DNA of 64,000 nucleotides from Monosporascus cannonballus (lineage: Eukaryota; Ascomycota; Sordariomycetes; Xylariales): NCBI GenBank assembly GCA_004154925.1, contig QJNS01000109.1, positions 62,001-126,000 on the forward strand, read 5' to 3'. The notes under the pieces are model-generated. The model did not search any database and was not told the DNA's origin. It saw nothing but the letters and a program-made list of their open reading frames with translations. Shown here in pieces: positions 50,501 to 61,500 of this stretch. A program made the position numbers and the translations under genes. Within the stretch, counting starts at the first letter, position 1; each line of letters opens with the position of its first letter.

Positions 50501-51246
50501 GATTCTTAAATAGTATTATAACTAGATATATAATATTTAAATAATGTACATATTTTATATTATTATACGGGAATTTCGTTTATTAAAAATTAAAAAGCCG
50601 ATTTTAAACAAAAAATAATAAATAGCTAAAAAAATAAAATAAGAAATTAGGGCATATTTGGATTTACATAATAAATATTAGGACGAAAACGTGCTTAAAT
50701 GATTTTAGCTTAATAAACGGCCGTTATTTATTTCTGAAGATTTCTCGGATTTTTCGTTATTTTTCGATTAGGATATTTACATATCTTATTAACCCCAAAA
50801 TAGCCTTACGTTAACGCCTAAATCATATAGTAATATCAAAGAAAAAAATATATTTTGCCTATTAATTAATAATCAACGTATTTAAATTATGCTAGCAGGA
50901 ACTTATAAAACCCCGTAATAATAAGTAAAAGATATATATTAAACTATTAGGAAACAATTAAAACCTTATTTTGTCCCAGGATAACCAAATTAGAAAAAGT
51001 ATAAGGAATCGATTAACGATTAATAATTAGAAAATAAAATATAGAAAAATAGAGAACAAACTTTTGAACGTAAGGAATTAATTAAAAAACGAAATCGGAA
51101 TCTTGAACTAAAAATGTTAAAAAATATAATATATTAAAGAAAAAAAATAATCTATAAAAATATAAATATAATATTTTTATTATGACGTTAAGTTATTATT
51201 ATTTTTTACGATAAAACAAGAACGTTTTTTATCGTAAAAAAAGGGT
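47550..51246 (+). pseudogene. RT4-a unrecognised coding relic after pol
   Basis: The plus-strand frame that ends pol seems to continue for several hundred codons. It includes NGIYEIN, KRRNLLRLLAKY, FKTGKILRQRFIRIFYNIAN, FVETFIIQFINI, FLNIKLYLSIDPI, RKVLN and VNINKWTREWLIIFGLREID. Near 50000-50280 a second protein-like stretch reads LFWRTIIFIIGEKYFQLEYI and SWYAFSKPVILLFKNIIRY. Near 50890-51180 a tail reads MLAGTYKTP, DNQIRKSIRNRLTINN and KIENKLLNVRNQLKNEIGIL, a coiled-coil-like end that reminds me vaguely of pogo-type transposase tails. Stops are TAA/TAG. It may be an element-borne extra ORF or another insertion. Confidence 0.4.
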
Positions 51247-51521
51247 TGAAATAGGGCGGGATATTATATTTATAATTAGGTTCGGCTAATTGAAAAGCCC
51301 GAATTTCGTATATATATTAAGAAGTTCTTTTTCGCCATAGGTTTAATTTTCAAATATTATTAACTATTATCATTATTTAATATATTTTTTATTATTTTTT
51401 AGTTACCAAGATTTAATACCATTAATATAATCGGGTTCAGTTTTTTATTTTCAATAGTCCTATTCAATACCGTAACGTAAAATGGTTATCCACATTAATC
51501 AAAACTAATTCTCCCCATTCA
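51247..51521 (+). repeat. RT4-a 3' LTR
   Basis: Matches 32559-32834 with RIP-type differences. It is followed directly by RT2 gag sequence. Confidence 0.75.
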
Positions 51522-52411
51522 AATTTAATATTATTAATCGTTAATCTTAATTACCATAAGAATATAATCCAATAAATAATTAGGCCGATTAAACTTAAAA
51601 AGTTTTTTTTTATATTTCTTTCTTTAGGTTATCGAAAAATTTAATTAATAATATTTTTTATAATTGATTTAGCTTAATAATTAATTAAATTAACGTATTG
51701 CCAGAATTAAATATTAATTCTTTTTGTTATAACTATTGGATTTATATTTCCGCTTTTAATTTTTCGTTTATTGTTCCGAAAACTTTCGTTAATACTTAAT
51801 TAAATTATTCGTAATCGTTATAAATTCGTATTATTTCCGGGTTTCGTTTTTCAACTAATAAAATAACATATTCTTTTATAACAGGTTCGAATTAAATAAC
51901 CGCATTTTCCGTAAGTCGTCCGATAACGAATTTGATTCGTATAATGGGCGAAGATAATCGAATAGGAAAATATCCGAAATATATTCGGCATTAAGTTAAA
52001 AATAATTATAACTTAATCGAAATTCCGTCAAAAAATTCTGGTTTGGGAAATTTAAGAACTTTTTTTAATTTCTTAGAAAAATTTAGTTAAATAACCTAAT
52101 TTGTTTAAGGGGGTTTTCCGGTTTCGGAAGCTGTTTTTTTTTCTTAAGTTTTTTATGGGCGGCTTAAAAAAACGTCGTAAAATTATTATTATTTTTCTCT
52201 AACTAAAAAATACGTTCGTTTATAACATCTAAACGTCGAAAAACTTTTTCGCGAGAACGGCAAAACTTCTCTTTTTCCTTTTTAAATTCCATTCCAGTAT
52301 CCGGGTAATCAAAAACCTGGTAAATAAATTATTCGGGCTGCTTATTAGTAGATATAATGTCGGCGATATTGTTTAAAATTTAACAATATTTCTAAATAAA
52401 AATTTATAACA
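51522..52411 (-). pseudogene. RT2 gag, N-terminal part
   Basis: Minus strand next to the RT2 5' LTR. Readable pieces are NIADIISTNKQPE, YQVFDYPDTGMEFKKEKEKF, SREKVFRRLDVINERIF, EKNNNNFTTFF, AAHKKLKKKKQLPKPENPL and, further on, EYISDIFLFDYLRPLY. The frame stops where RT4-a enters and continues at 32558. Few stops are present in the first 150 codons. Confidence 0.72.
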
Positions 52412-52745
52412 GATAACGGTTAAGGGGTTTAATTAATTATTAAACCTTAATTATACGGGTTTATATTAATAAAAGTATCGTAAAAATCTAAATAATAAAT
52501 ATTATAACGTATTATATTTCCTAATACTAAAAATACCTTAAGTAACAAATTATTATTATAAATTGAAGCTATTTAAATTATGGAAATAATAAGCATATAT
52601 ATTTTGATTCTTTCAATTTTGTTAAGCCTGGCTTTATGGGCTTTACGATCGATCCTATTAAGCTATTACGTAACTCGACTCATATAGCTTAATCATTTCC
52701 CTGTTGCAACCGTTTCCCAAGGCCGCAACTTGTCAAATCATAATA
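52412..52745 (-). repeat. RT2 5' LTR (right copy)
   Basis: Matches 12344-12712 apart from the missing 35-bp unit. It is followed by the TTAAA duplication and RT4 leader sequence. Confidence 0.8.
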
Positions 52746-53360
52746 TTAAAGATATACAGGTTTAAAAATATAGCCTGATTATTTATATTTTAAACTGCCG
52801 GCATAATATAAAATATAACGTAGTTTTTTTTTTGAAAAACTTTACTTAATAAAATAAAATTCGAATATTTAGAGATTAAACAATAAATACGGATTAATTA
52901 AGATTAAAAATTAATTCATTATAATTAATTAAGATTAATTACTAAATATTAACTTATTAAAAGTATGAAAATAAAAATACGTTATTAGCAATATATTTAT
53001 ATAGTGTTTAAATTCATTAAAATTAAAATAACGCTAATATAATTAACGATATGGATTCGATTATTAACGTAAGCAAAAAAAGGAATTCAGCTATAAAATT
53101 TATTATTTTACTTATAATTAAAACAATTTGCAAAAAATTCTTTAAAAATAATTAAAAAAATAAAGCGACTTTATTAAATAATATATTTTTTAAAATATTT
53201 TCGCCTTAACGAATTAATATTCCCTATAGGTTTTATTTCAAAATATTTTAAAAAATTCGTTAATATTAATTAGTAAAGTTATTTTGATATTAAAGTTAAT
53301 ATTGAAAATATTATTCGTAAAATTAGAAACAATTAAGTTTGGCATTTATCGCTAACAATA
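52746..53360 (+). mobile_element. RT4-b, continuation of leader after RT2
   Basis: Matches 33148-33740 of RT4-a, so it rejoins 11770-12343 once RT2 is removed. It ends at 53360, where an RT1-type LTR begins; the same spot is uninterrupted in RT4-a (CCAACAATATGCC near 33728). Confidence 0.68.
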
Positions 53361-53770
53361 TATAACGAACCTGTTATACATCCACCTGAAGATATAAACA
53401 ATATCCAAAATGGGGTCTTGATTTGCAGGTTATAATAGGGCGAAAAATAATTTAGTAATTTGTTCGTTAAAAAGATTTAAAAACTTTTCCCTTAATCAGA
53501 AAACGGTACAATTACCTTTAAACTAAGAGCTTAAATTAATAACTAAGGAGCGAAAACTAAATAAGTACTATTTACATAAAAAACCGATTCATTATATATC
53601 CCAAATTCCCAAAATAAATATATCGTAAATTTATGTAATCTATATAATTTAGTCCCAGATTACCTAAATCATTTAAATCATATTAAGAACTAAGCCTTTC
53701 GTCCGGAGTTTAGCCGTAATAAACCCGCGCTAAGCCATAAGGATTAATCTTTTCGAAATAGGAACCCCTA
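53361..53770 (-). repeat. RT1-d 3' LTR, slightly truncated
   Basis: RT1-type LTR from TATAACGAACCTG to GGAACCCCTA. It lacks the terminal TTCCTGTAACA seen at 41682-41692 because RT1-c starts there. Confidence 0.78.
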
Positions 53771-54199
53771 TATAACGAACCTGTTATACATTTACCTGGA
53801 GATATAAATAATATCTAAAAAAATATTGATTTGCAGGTAACAATAAGGCGAAAAATAATTTAATATGTTCGTTAAGGAAATTTTAAGGTACTTCTTTTTT
53901 AATCAGAGAATAATACAGTTACCTTTAATTAAAAGCTTAAATTAATAATTAAAAAACCAAAAATTAAATAAGTAACTATCTATATAAAAAACCTAAACCT
54001 TATATATTTTTTTATTCTTTATATTTCTTATAATTTCTAAAGATTTTAAGAAATTATGATATTGATCGTTTACGAATTTCCTGGTATCTTTAAAGATTAA
54101 CAAAGGCTCGAGGTTTATCCGATAAAAATTAAAGATCCCGAATATTTTTAATTTTTTAAGCGTCCTTTAGGCCTAATGAAATCCTTTTTAAACGTAATA
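53771..54199 (-). repeat. RT1-c 3' LTR (left copy)
   Basis: Matches 60424-60850 over its whole length, with mostly C/T and G/A differences. The U3 half (54000-54199) is absent from the other RT1 LTRs. Confidence 0.82.
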
Positions 54200-54259
54200 T
54201 TATTCCCTTTTTTCCAGGATTTTTATCCTTAAAAATAAAAAAAATAAATCCTTAACTTT

Positions 54260-54890
54260 TCTTTTCTTTACGTTATAATATTATATTTAACCATATCGGA
54301 AAAACCTTAAAAACTCATTAAATCTTTTATTAAAAATTGTTACAAATTAATTAAAATAATCTTTTAATTTAATTTCGAAATTATACCGTATATACGTTAT
54401 TTCGAAAAAAAGCTTTTTTACAAAATATTAAAAAATCGAAAAAATTATCAAAATTATTTGGCGGCCAATATTTAATTTTACGATAAAAATTATATTTCGC
54501 TTTTATTACTTAAAAATATCCGGGCCGAAAAACTCCAAATAAACCGAAAAAAACGTTTAATTATTTAATAACTTTAAAAATTATTTAATTGCATTATTCG
54601 GTTAAATTATTAATTTGAATAATTATATTCTAAAAAAGTATTATGTATTTAAAAAGGGCTTAAAAATATAAATAAATTAATGGAACGAAAAATATTAAAT
54701 ACGGAAAGAAATCGTAAAGAACAAAAATAAATACAATTTGTTTTAAAGTTAAATACATTAATAAAAGTATTTATTTTTTTGATTAAAACGCCGTAAAGGT
54801 TAATTTAAGTAAAAAACCGTTATCGTTTACGACCTTAATTATATTAAAAATAATTAATCAAAATTCTGGCGGTAAAATATCTTAATTAAG
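54260..54890 (+). pseudogene. RT1-c antisense reading frame
   Basis: Most degraded copy of the RT1 antisense frame: a basic coiled-coil part with KLFNCIIRLNY, LYSKKVLCI and KGLKNINKLMERKILNTERN, then RKEQK, LKLNTLIKVFIFL and, after a shift, LSKKPLSFTTLIILKIINQN. The last block aligns with LAVLKTVNQDFVDKTS of RT1-d. Confidence 0.6.
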
Positions 54891-57800
54891 TTTATCGTAT
54901 TTATTAAATAATTAAATAATTCTTATATATTTTTTTTATTTAATTAAATATTGGATTTTATTGTTAATTATTCTGGAATCCAATATTTATTTAATTTCGT
55001 ATTTATTAAAATCTTTTTTGAATTTTAAGTTTATTTTTAACGGGACGTTTTTAAATATTAATTCAAGTAAGAAAATATGGAGAATAAGGTATATTTTTAT
55101 ATTTTTGGGTAATAATAATTTATAATTAATTTTGGAAATAATTTCGTTAATTTTAAACGGTTTAAGTTTTTTGAAATTAAGTTTATCGTTAAATTTTTTT
55201 GTTTTGATTTATAAAATATTCGAAATTACGTTTTATTTCTAATATAATAAATAAACCTTATTTCTTTTTGTTAAAATTAATTTCTTAATTTTTTTCTTAT
55301 TATAATACTAGGTTATCCGTTATTAAAAAAATCGTAATTTATTTTAAAAATAAATTTAAATCGTTTTAATTTTTATAATTAAAATTTGTACTTTTAAAAT
55401 AATAGTAATAATTTTTAATACCTTATTAAATAATTATTTAAATTGTTTTATTTTTATATTATATCGGTATATAATTATATAAAAAATACGTTTATATTTT
55501 CGTTAATTAATATATTATAAATAATTTATGTTAATAATAAAAATTTTATTTAATTATTTTGTTAATAATTAATATACTTTTGCAAATATTATTCCAAAAT
55601 TTAATTTAATTTTTTAATTTAATTATCCGTTTAAGGATAGTACGTTATTAAAAACTTAAATTTAATACCAATTTATTTAAAAGAATTAATACCGAATTTT
55701 AAAATAAATAACGTATTTTAATTTAAAACGATTTTTTTAAATATCTTATATTTATTAAGGTATTATTTAATAAAAATATAGGCCAATTATTTTGCCGTTA
55801 TATTTTTTAAAAAGTAAAAAATATTTATATTTGGTAAATTTATAAATAATTACTTATATTCCGTTATATTTAATTTTAATAATTAGGTTTTTAAATAAAA
55901 ATAAATTAATAATAAAATTTTAAATTATAAAATTTTATATTTTATTAAAAATATTAATAAATTATAATAGCCCGTAAAGCTTATAACGTATTACTTTAAT
56001 CTTATTATAAACGTTATAATTTTTAATAATTATTTTAATTATACCGCGTAATTTAGGAAAATTATATTTTTTTTGCAACCGTTAAATAGTTTTAAAAACC
56101 TCTTACTATCTATATAATAAGTCCTTATGGAATTCTTTTACGAATTATTTTTATTAATTTTTAAAAACATATATTTTGCCATAATACAGTAATTAATTTT
56201 TTTATTATTTTATATAGATATATAATTTTATCCTTATTATATTATAATATTTATATACTTTTTTTGGGAATTTTAAAATCGTAATTTTTTTATAATTAAA
56301 GATATCAATTTAAATATTTTCTTTCTTTTAATATAATATATCTTAAAATTAAATTTAAACAAAAAATTTATTATTTTTCATATCGTTTATTTAGTTTTTA
56401 AGTTTTTATAAATTACATAAAATTTTTATAATCAAAATCAATATCGAAATTTTTTTTATTTTATTAAAAAAAGTTTTTATTTTTTAAAAACATTAATAAT
56501 TATTAATAACTTTTTATTATAAATTTAATATTTAAATTTTGCATTTCGGAATATTTTAAAATAATATGTTATTAACTATTATTTGTTATTATTTTCTTAT
56601 TATTCCAAAATAACGCTTAAAGTATATTCGGAAATATTTATATTTAATTGTTTCGTTTTATTTAGATTTAGTATTTTTATAATAAATCCGTTAATAATTA
56701 TTTTTTTTAAGTCCTGGAATATTTTTTTTATTTTCTTTAAAAATTTGAATTTTTTTCCGACGTATTTTTTAATAATAAATTTCGTCAAAAATTTAATTAT
56801 ATTTTTATATCCCTTAATTAAGCCGCCTACGTAATTTGTAAATTTTCAAATTTATTAAATATTTATAATAATCGCCTTATTAAGAATAAATTAATCCTTA
56901 ATTATTTCTAATTTAAAGTATTAAATTTAAATTTAGCTTAATATAAAAATAAATCTTAAAAAATTTAATTTCTAAATATACTATATATTTTTGGCAGGAT
57001 TAATTTAAATATTATTTTCGTCAAAAATTTTGAATATTTAAATAATATATTTTTTATATTTTTTTAAGGTTTCGGAATAAATGGGAATATCGTCGAAATA
57101 AACAAATACGAATATATCCAAAAAATATCGGAAAATAATTATTATTAAATTTTGAAAATTAACGAAAATATTAATAAATCTTATAAATATTATTTTAAAT
57201 ACCGTTTTTTATTTTTTTTAACCATTTTAATACTATAATAATTATTACGAAAATTAAACATTATAAATTATTTAATTTTATGAATATTTTTTTAAAATAT
57301 TTATAAAAATTAAAGAATTTTTATTTTTAATTATAATATCGTTTAATTATTTGTAATCGATTATTTTTCGGTAAATAAAATTTTTATTTTTATCGACTTT
57401 TTATTTATTATCTTTAGTTTTTAATATTATAAAAATTAGGTATCCGGTAAAAAAGTTAAAAAACTAAATATATTCTTTTTTTAAATTAAATTATATATTT
57501 TTCTATAAAAATTTAATTTTTCGGAATTTATATAATAAATTTTATAAACCTTAAGATAATATCTTTTTAAATAAATATCCAGTAATCCTATTAACCGTAT
57601 AACAATAATTCGTAATTTGTTTTATTTTTAAATAATTTTTTAAATCTTTAATATTTCGGAGATATTATAAAGATTTAATTAAAAATCCGTATTTTCTTAA
57701 TAACATAACAAATTTTTCGATTATTTTTTTTAGTATTTTGTCTTAGAAAAACGTTTGTTTTCTTTAATTAATCCTTAGGTTACTGGAATAAAGCCAAGGT

Positions 57801-58880
57801 ATTTTTAAGATAATATTATATCCGGAGATATCGGCGATATTTAACGAAACATATTTTTAATATTTTTAAATTTATATTAGGAATTTTTCCGTTTTTTGAA
57901 AAACTTATTTATTTTCGTAAATAAATAAGTTATTATTTACCGTACGTAATTTATAAAATCTTAATTTATATTTTTAAAAAATTTAATATTTTTTTATTAT
58001 TATAAGAAAAATAAAATTACTTTTTATTTCGGAATTAATTATGGCCTTAAATATTTTGTTTTTATATCGGAAAAAGATTTTAATCTGGTTATATATTTTT
58101 TTCCTTATTTCGCATAAGGTTTTATTAATTAAGGTTTTTTAATACTTTATTTTTAAAAACTTTTTTAATTTTTTAATTTTTGATTATTTCTAATTTAAAT
58201 AAGTTTTTATTTACGAACTTTTTTAATAACATATTTAATATATTGGTCGTTTTTATACCGGAATTATCTTTTTTTGCCCTATTTATATTAAGGCTTTAAA
58301 ATTTATTTTTTCCTTACTTTATTTTTTTGTTCCGTATTTTCCAAATTATGGGATTAAAAAGGTAAATTTCCAAAAAAGGTATTTTTATATTTAAAAGTTC
58401 GTATTGGATATAAAATATCGGGAAATAATATAAATATCCTTATAATATAGCTTTTTAATTCCGTTTTAATTCGGAATATAAATAATAAAACCTAAAGTAT
58501 TTTAACTATCGGCGAATTTCAATATATTAATATTTATCGTTTAATTCGGTAAAAACTTTATTACTTTATCTAGATTAAAATTTTTTTTTTAATTTTTAAA
58601 TAAATAAAATAATGATTTTAATAATAAGTAATAAAATATAATAAATGATAAAGGTTTACCGATAATATTTTCCTATAAATAATATATTTTAAAAATTTGT
58701 AAAATTTTGGAAATAATTATTTATAATTATTAATATTTAATCGAAATTAACCGTTCTTTATATATATCTTATATTTTTAGGAATTAAAATAATATTAATA
58801 TCTTAATTTTAAAATTATTTTAAAACCTGTTTATTTTAAATAATATTTATAAGTTTTAATTTTAAAATCTTAATAAATAA
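54890..58880 (-). pseudogene. RT1-c pol
   Basis: Minus-strand polyprotein relic with chromodomain near 55070-54950, integrase near 55500-56150, RNase H near 56400-56650 and the RT box YFDDIPIYSE at 57089-57100, the only copy besides RT1-a that keeps both catalytic Asp. The protease side is near 57800. The open frames at 56583-56834 (plus) and 56600-56788 (minus) are incidental or partial. Confidence 0.8.
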
Positions 58881-58899
58881 AATAATTTTCGTATTTTAA

Positions 58900-60350
58900 G
58901 TTATCGTTTTAAATTTAAATAATTATAATAATAATAAATTTTAACTAAAAGGAAATTAAATTAACTTTTTCCTTTTTTTTTACTATATTATCGGTTTTTT
59001 ATTTAATTACTTTCGCTTTTTTTAGGATTAAAAAAATCCTTTTTTCTTAAAGTTCCTTTTAACAGAAAAATAATATTTGCTTTTAAAATGCCACTTTTTG
59101 CCATAATTAAAATATTTTACTTTAAATTTATTTTTTTAAGTTTTTTTGAAACGGAATTTATTTCCTTTTAAGGTTTACCTTTATTCTTTTTGGTTTAATT
59201 ACGGAAATTTTTATTATTACCTTATTTATCGGTTTTTTTGTTTTTAAAATACTGATTAAAAGTTCGTCGGTTAGCGATAATAACCTTATTTATATATTTT
59301 GCAAAAAGTTTAATTTTAAATTTTATATATAATCTATTTTTAATTTAAGGTTTTAAATTATTAAAAAAAAATGAAATAACGCGTTTTTTTGGTAAATTTA
59401 AAATAATAATTAAATAATTAAATTTTATTATATATTTAAATATTAATTTAATTTGGTAAAAAAAATAAAATTACTTAGTAACGTTTTATTTTTTATTAGG
59501 ATTATGCAATAAAATACGTAGTTCTTTAAAAAAACCTCTCGTAAGCGCTAAAAATATAATTAATAAAATTTAAAAATTTCTTTAGATATTTTTTAAAATA
59601 ATGCATTAAAATAAATTCGAATTATTAATAAATTCGTTTAATTAATAATTAAAAAATAAATATTATTTTTTAATATTTTTCCGACAAAAACGTTTTATAA
59701 AACTTAAGGTAAAACCTTATTTAAACTAAAAATCTATTAAGATTTTTTAATCCGTCGTAAAACTTAGGGGAAATTAATTTGTAACTTTTAACGTTTAGTA
59801 TTCTGTAATAACTAAGGGGTAAAATAATTTTTTTCTATATTCGAATTATCCCGAATAATAATAAGATTTAGGTTTTTTTTTATGTTCGTTTTAGGTCCAG
59901 CGAAAGGGGTCGGTAACCGGCCTTTTAGTTTCGCCTTTTAAGGGAACTAAATTAAGGAAAAATTAACTTTTTTCTTTTTATAAGCCAAATATTTTTTTTA
60001 AAATTCGTATTTTTATTATTAAAGCATTTAATTTCTTTTTCGTAATAATTTCTTTTTTCTGATTTTCGGCCTTATATTTTTTTAAAATTTTTTCCTTAGC
60101 CGCTTTTTTAAACTTTTTTCCTTAAATTTTAATAATATTTTTAAGGGCCGGAATAAATTATTATTTAAGTTACGAAAATAATAAATTTTTTTAGAATCGA
60201 ATTATAAAAATTATTATATTATTAATTAATTAAAGAATTTCCTTACTAAAAGGTAAATCGTTAAATTTTATTAATAATAGTTTCTTAATTAATAACGGGA
60301 ATTATATACGTTATTTATTTTTTAAATATTATTTTATATTATTATTTATA
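58900..60350 (-). pseudogene. RT1-c gag
   Basis: Minus strand. The zinc knuckle is near 59130-59080, read as KYFNYGKKWHFKSKYY with two Cys changed to Tyr. Capsid and charged N-terminal parts are colinear with RT1-a gag. Confidence 0.7.
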
Positions 60351-60423
60351 TTAAATTAAAAAAAATTTATATTTTAATTAAATAATAAATTATTCGTTAT
60401 TTATTAATTAAAAATTATTAAAA

Positions 60424-60850
60424 TATAACGAATTTATTATATATTTATTTAAAATTATAAATAATATCCGAAAAAATCTTAATTTATAAATAATAATAAG
60501 GCAAAAGATAATTTAATATATTTATTTAAAAAGTTTTAAAATATTTTTTTAATTAAAAAATAATATAATTATTTTTAGTTAAAAACTTAAATTAATAATT
60601 AAAAAACGAAAAATTAAATAAATAATTATTTATATAAAAATTTTAAATCTTATATATCTTTTTTATTTTTTATGTTTTTCATAATTTCTGGGGATTTCGA
60701 AAAACCATGGTATTTATCGTCCATAAATCTCCTGGTATCTCTGGAAATTAATAGAGACACGAGGTTTATCCGATGGAAGTTGGAGATCCCGAGCGTCTCC
60801 AACTTCCTGGGCCTCCTTTGGGCCTAGTGGAATCCCTTCTGAACGTAACA
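60424..60850 (-). repeat. RT1-c 5' LTR (right copy), outer part unmutated
   Basis: The inner half is heavily mutated. From about 60690 to 60850 the sequence is essentially free of RIP, including the hairpin, and ends GAACGTAACA. Confidence 0.85.
60775..60807. repeat. Perfect 12-bp hairpin in RT1-c U3
   Basis: GGAAGTTGGAGA (60775-60786) and TCTCCAACTTCC (60796-60807) pair perfectly around a 9-nt loop TCCCGAGCG. The left LTR keeps a mutated version near 54123-54155. Its place in U3 would suit a regulatory or terminator-like role, but this is inference. Confidence 0.85.
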
Positions 60851-60864
60851 TCTCGTAACACCCA

Positions 60865-61500
60865 TGCTAAATCAATCAAAAGGTTTGGGACTAAAGCCTT
60901 TGCTTATTCCAACTATGTCCATCTTGGCAAAAAAAACTATTTTTACGCGTTGGATTACCCGAGTTATAACTGTTATACTCGTTACTAACGTTTTTCTTGT
61001 AATATTTTAACAATAAACTCTTTAAAAAAGATAAACGAAACGTAAAAACGTTTTCAAAAAGAATAACGCGAAATTAAGAACAGCTTTTTGGCTTACCTGA
61101 AAGCTGCTAAAAAAAAACTAGATAAATTGCGACGCCGGCAAAACGAAAAATCGAAAAAATTTATTAAAAAATTAAGGCGGTTACGCCTTTAACAAAACTT
61201 TCTCAAAAAAAGGGCGGTAAAATTATTAAAAAAAGATTTAAAATTAAATTAACTGGAAAAACGAAAAAAGATAAAAGAAAAGTAATGTGGTATAAAAATG
61301 GAATAAATACGGCTTATTTTTAAAATGGACGCCGTTTTAAAAACGTTTACCTTTTTTAACTGGAACGCCGTAGGATTAAATCTAAATGGGGGACCGTTAT
61401 TGCTTATAACCTTAGCCGTACTAAAAACGGTTAATCAGGATTTTGTCGATAAAACGTCTTAACCAAATTTATCGCATTTGTTAAATAATTAAACGGTTTT
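60865..61500 (+). pseudogene. RT1-d antisense reading frame
   Basis: Plus strand, in order: KSIKRFGTKAFAYSNYVHLG, KKNYFYALDYPSYNCYTRY, a TAA at 60986-60988, RFSCNILTINSL, then after a shift LAYLKAA, KKKLDKLRRRQNEKSKKF, IKKLRRLRL, KIKEK, MEQIRLIFKMDAVLETFTFF, NWNAVGLNLNGGPLLLITLA and LAVLKTVNQDFVDKTS before TAA near 61460. The N-terminal part present in RT1-b is cut off by RT1-c. The open frame at 60773-60988 is a chance joining of RT1-c LTR and this relic. Confidence 0.7.

Larger units (their letters stand above)
32559..51521 (+). mobile_element. RT4-a, Ty3/gypsy element interrupted by RT1-b
   Basis: LTRs at 32559-32834 and 51247-51521 start TGAAGTG/TGAAATA and end TCCA/TTCA. A purine-rich AAAAAAAGGG precedes the right LTR, so the element is plus-oriented. 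It lies within RT2 gag, whose two halves flank it. The flanking five bases (CATAT left, AATTT right) do not match, so the exact ends or the target duplication are uncertain. RT1-b sits inside at 34405-41692. Without it RT4-a is about 11.7 kb, long for a gypsy element, mostly because of about 3.7 kb after pol. Confidence 0.75.
12344..52745 (-). mobile_element. RT2, Ty3/gypsy retrotransposon split by three nested insertions
   Basis: LTRs at 12344-12712 and 52412-52745 enclose minus-strand gag and pol pieces that join in the expected order when RT1-a, RT3 and RT4-a are removed: gag start 52411-51522, gag end and zinc knuckle 32558-31900, protease/RT/RNase H 31900-29533, RNase H end and integrase 22159-20679, then 13434-12713. 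Net length is about 6.8 kb, normal for the group. The target duplication is CTAAA (12339-12343) and TTAAA (52746-52750), one C->T apart, and the flanks rejoin as RT4 leader sequence. A purine-rich tract (on the minus strand AAAAAAGGAAGATAA) abuts the left, 3' LTR. All frames are broken by RIP. Confidence 0.85.
53771..60850 (-). mobile_element. RT1-c, Ty3/gypsy chromovirus copy with a different U3
   Basis: LTRs at 53771-54199 and 60424-60850 flank a 6.2-kb interior colinear with RT1-a and -b. The half of the LTR next to gag (R/U5 side) matches RT1, but the other half is unrelated to it and carries a hairpin. The purine-rich tract before the 3' LTR is still recognisable (GGATAAAAATCCTGG on the minus strand). 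Flanking five bases are CCTA-type left (CCCTA) and TCTCG right, with no convincing target duplication. Confidence 0.78.

Noticed and set aside
60773..60988. Open frame of 71 codons on the plus strand
   Set aside because: It crosses the boundary between the RT1-c LTR and RT1-d, so it is not one gene. Its second half is part of the RT1-d antisense relic described separately.
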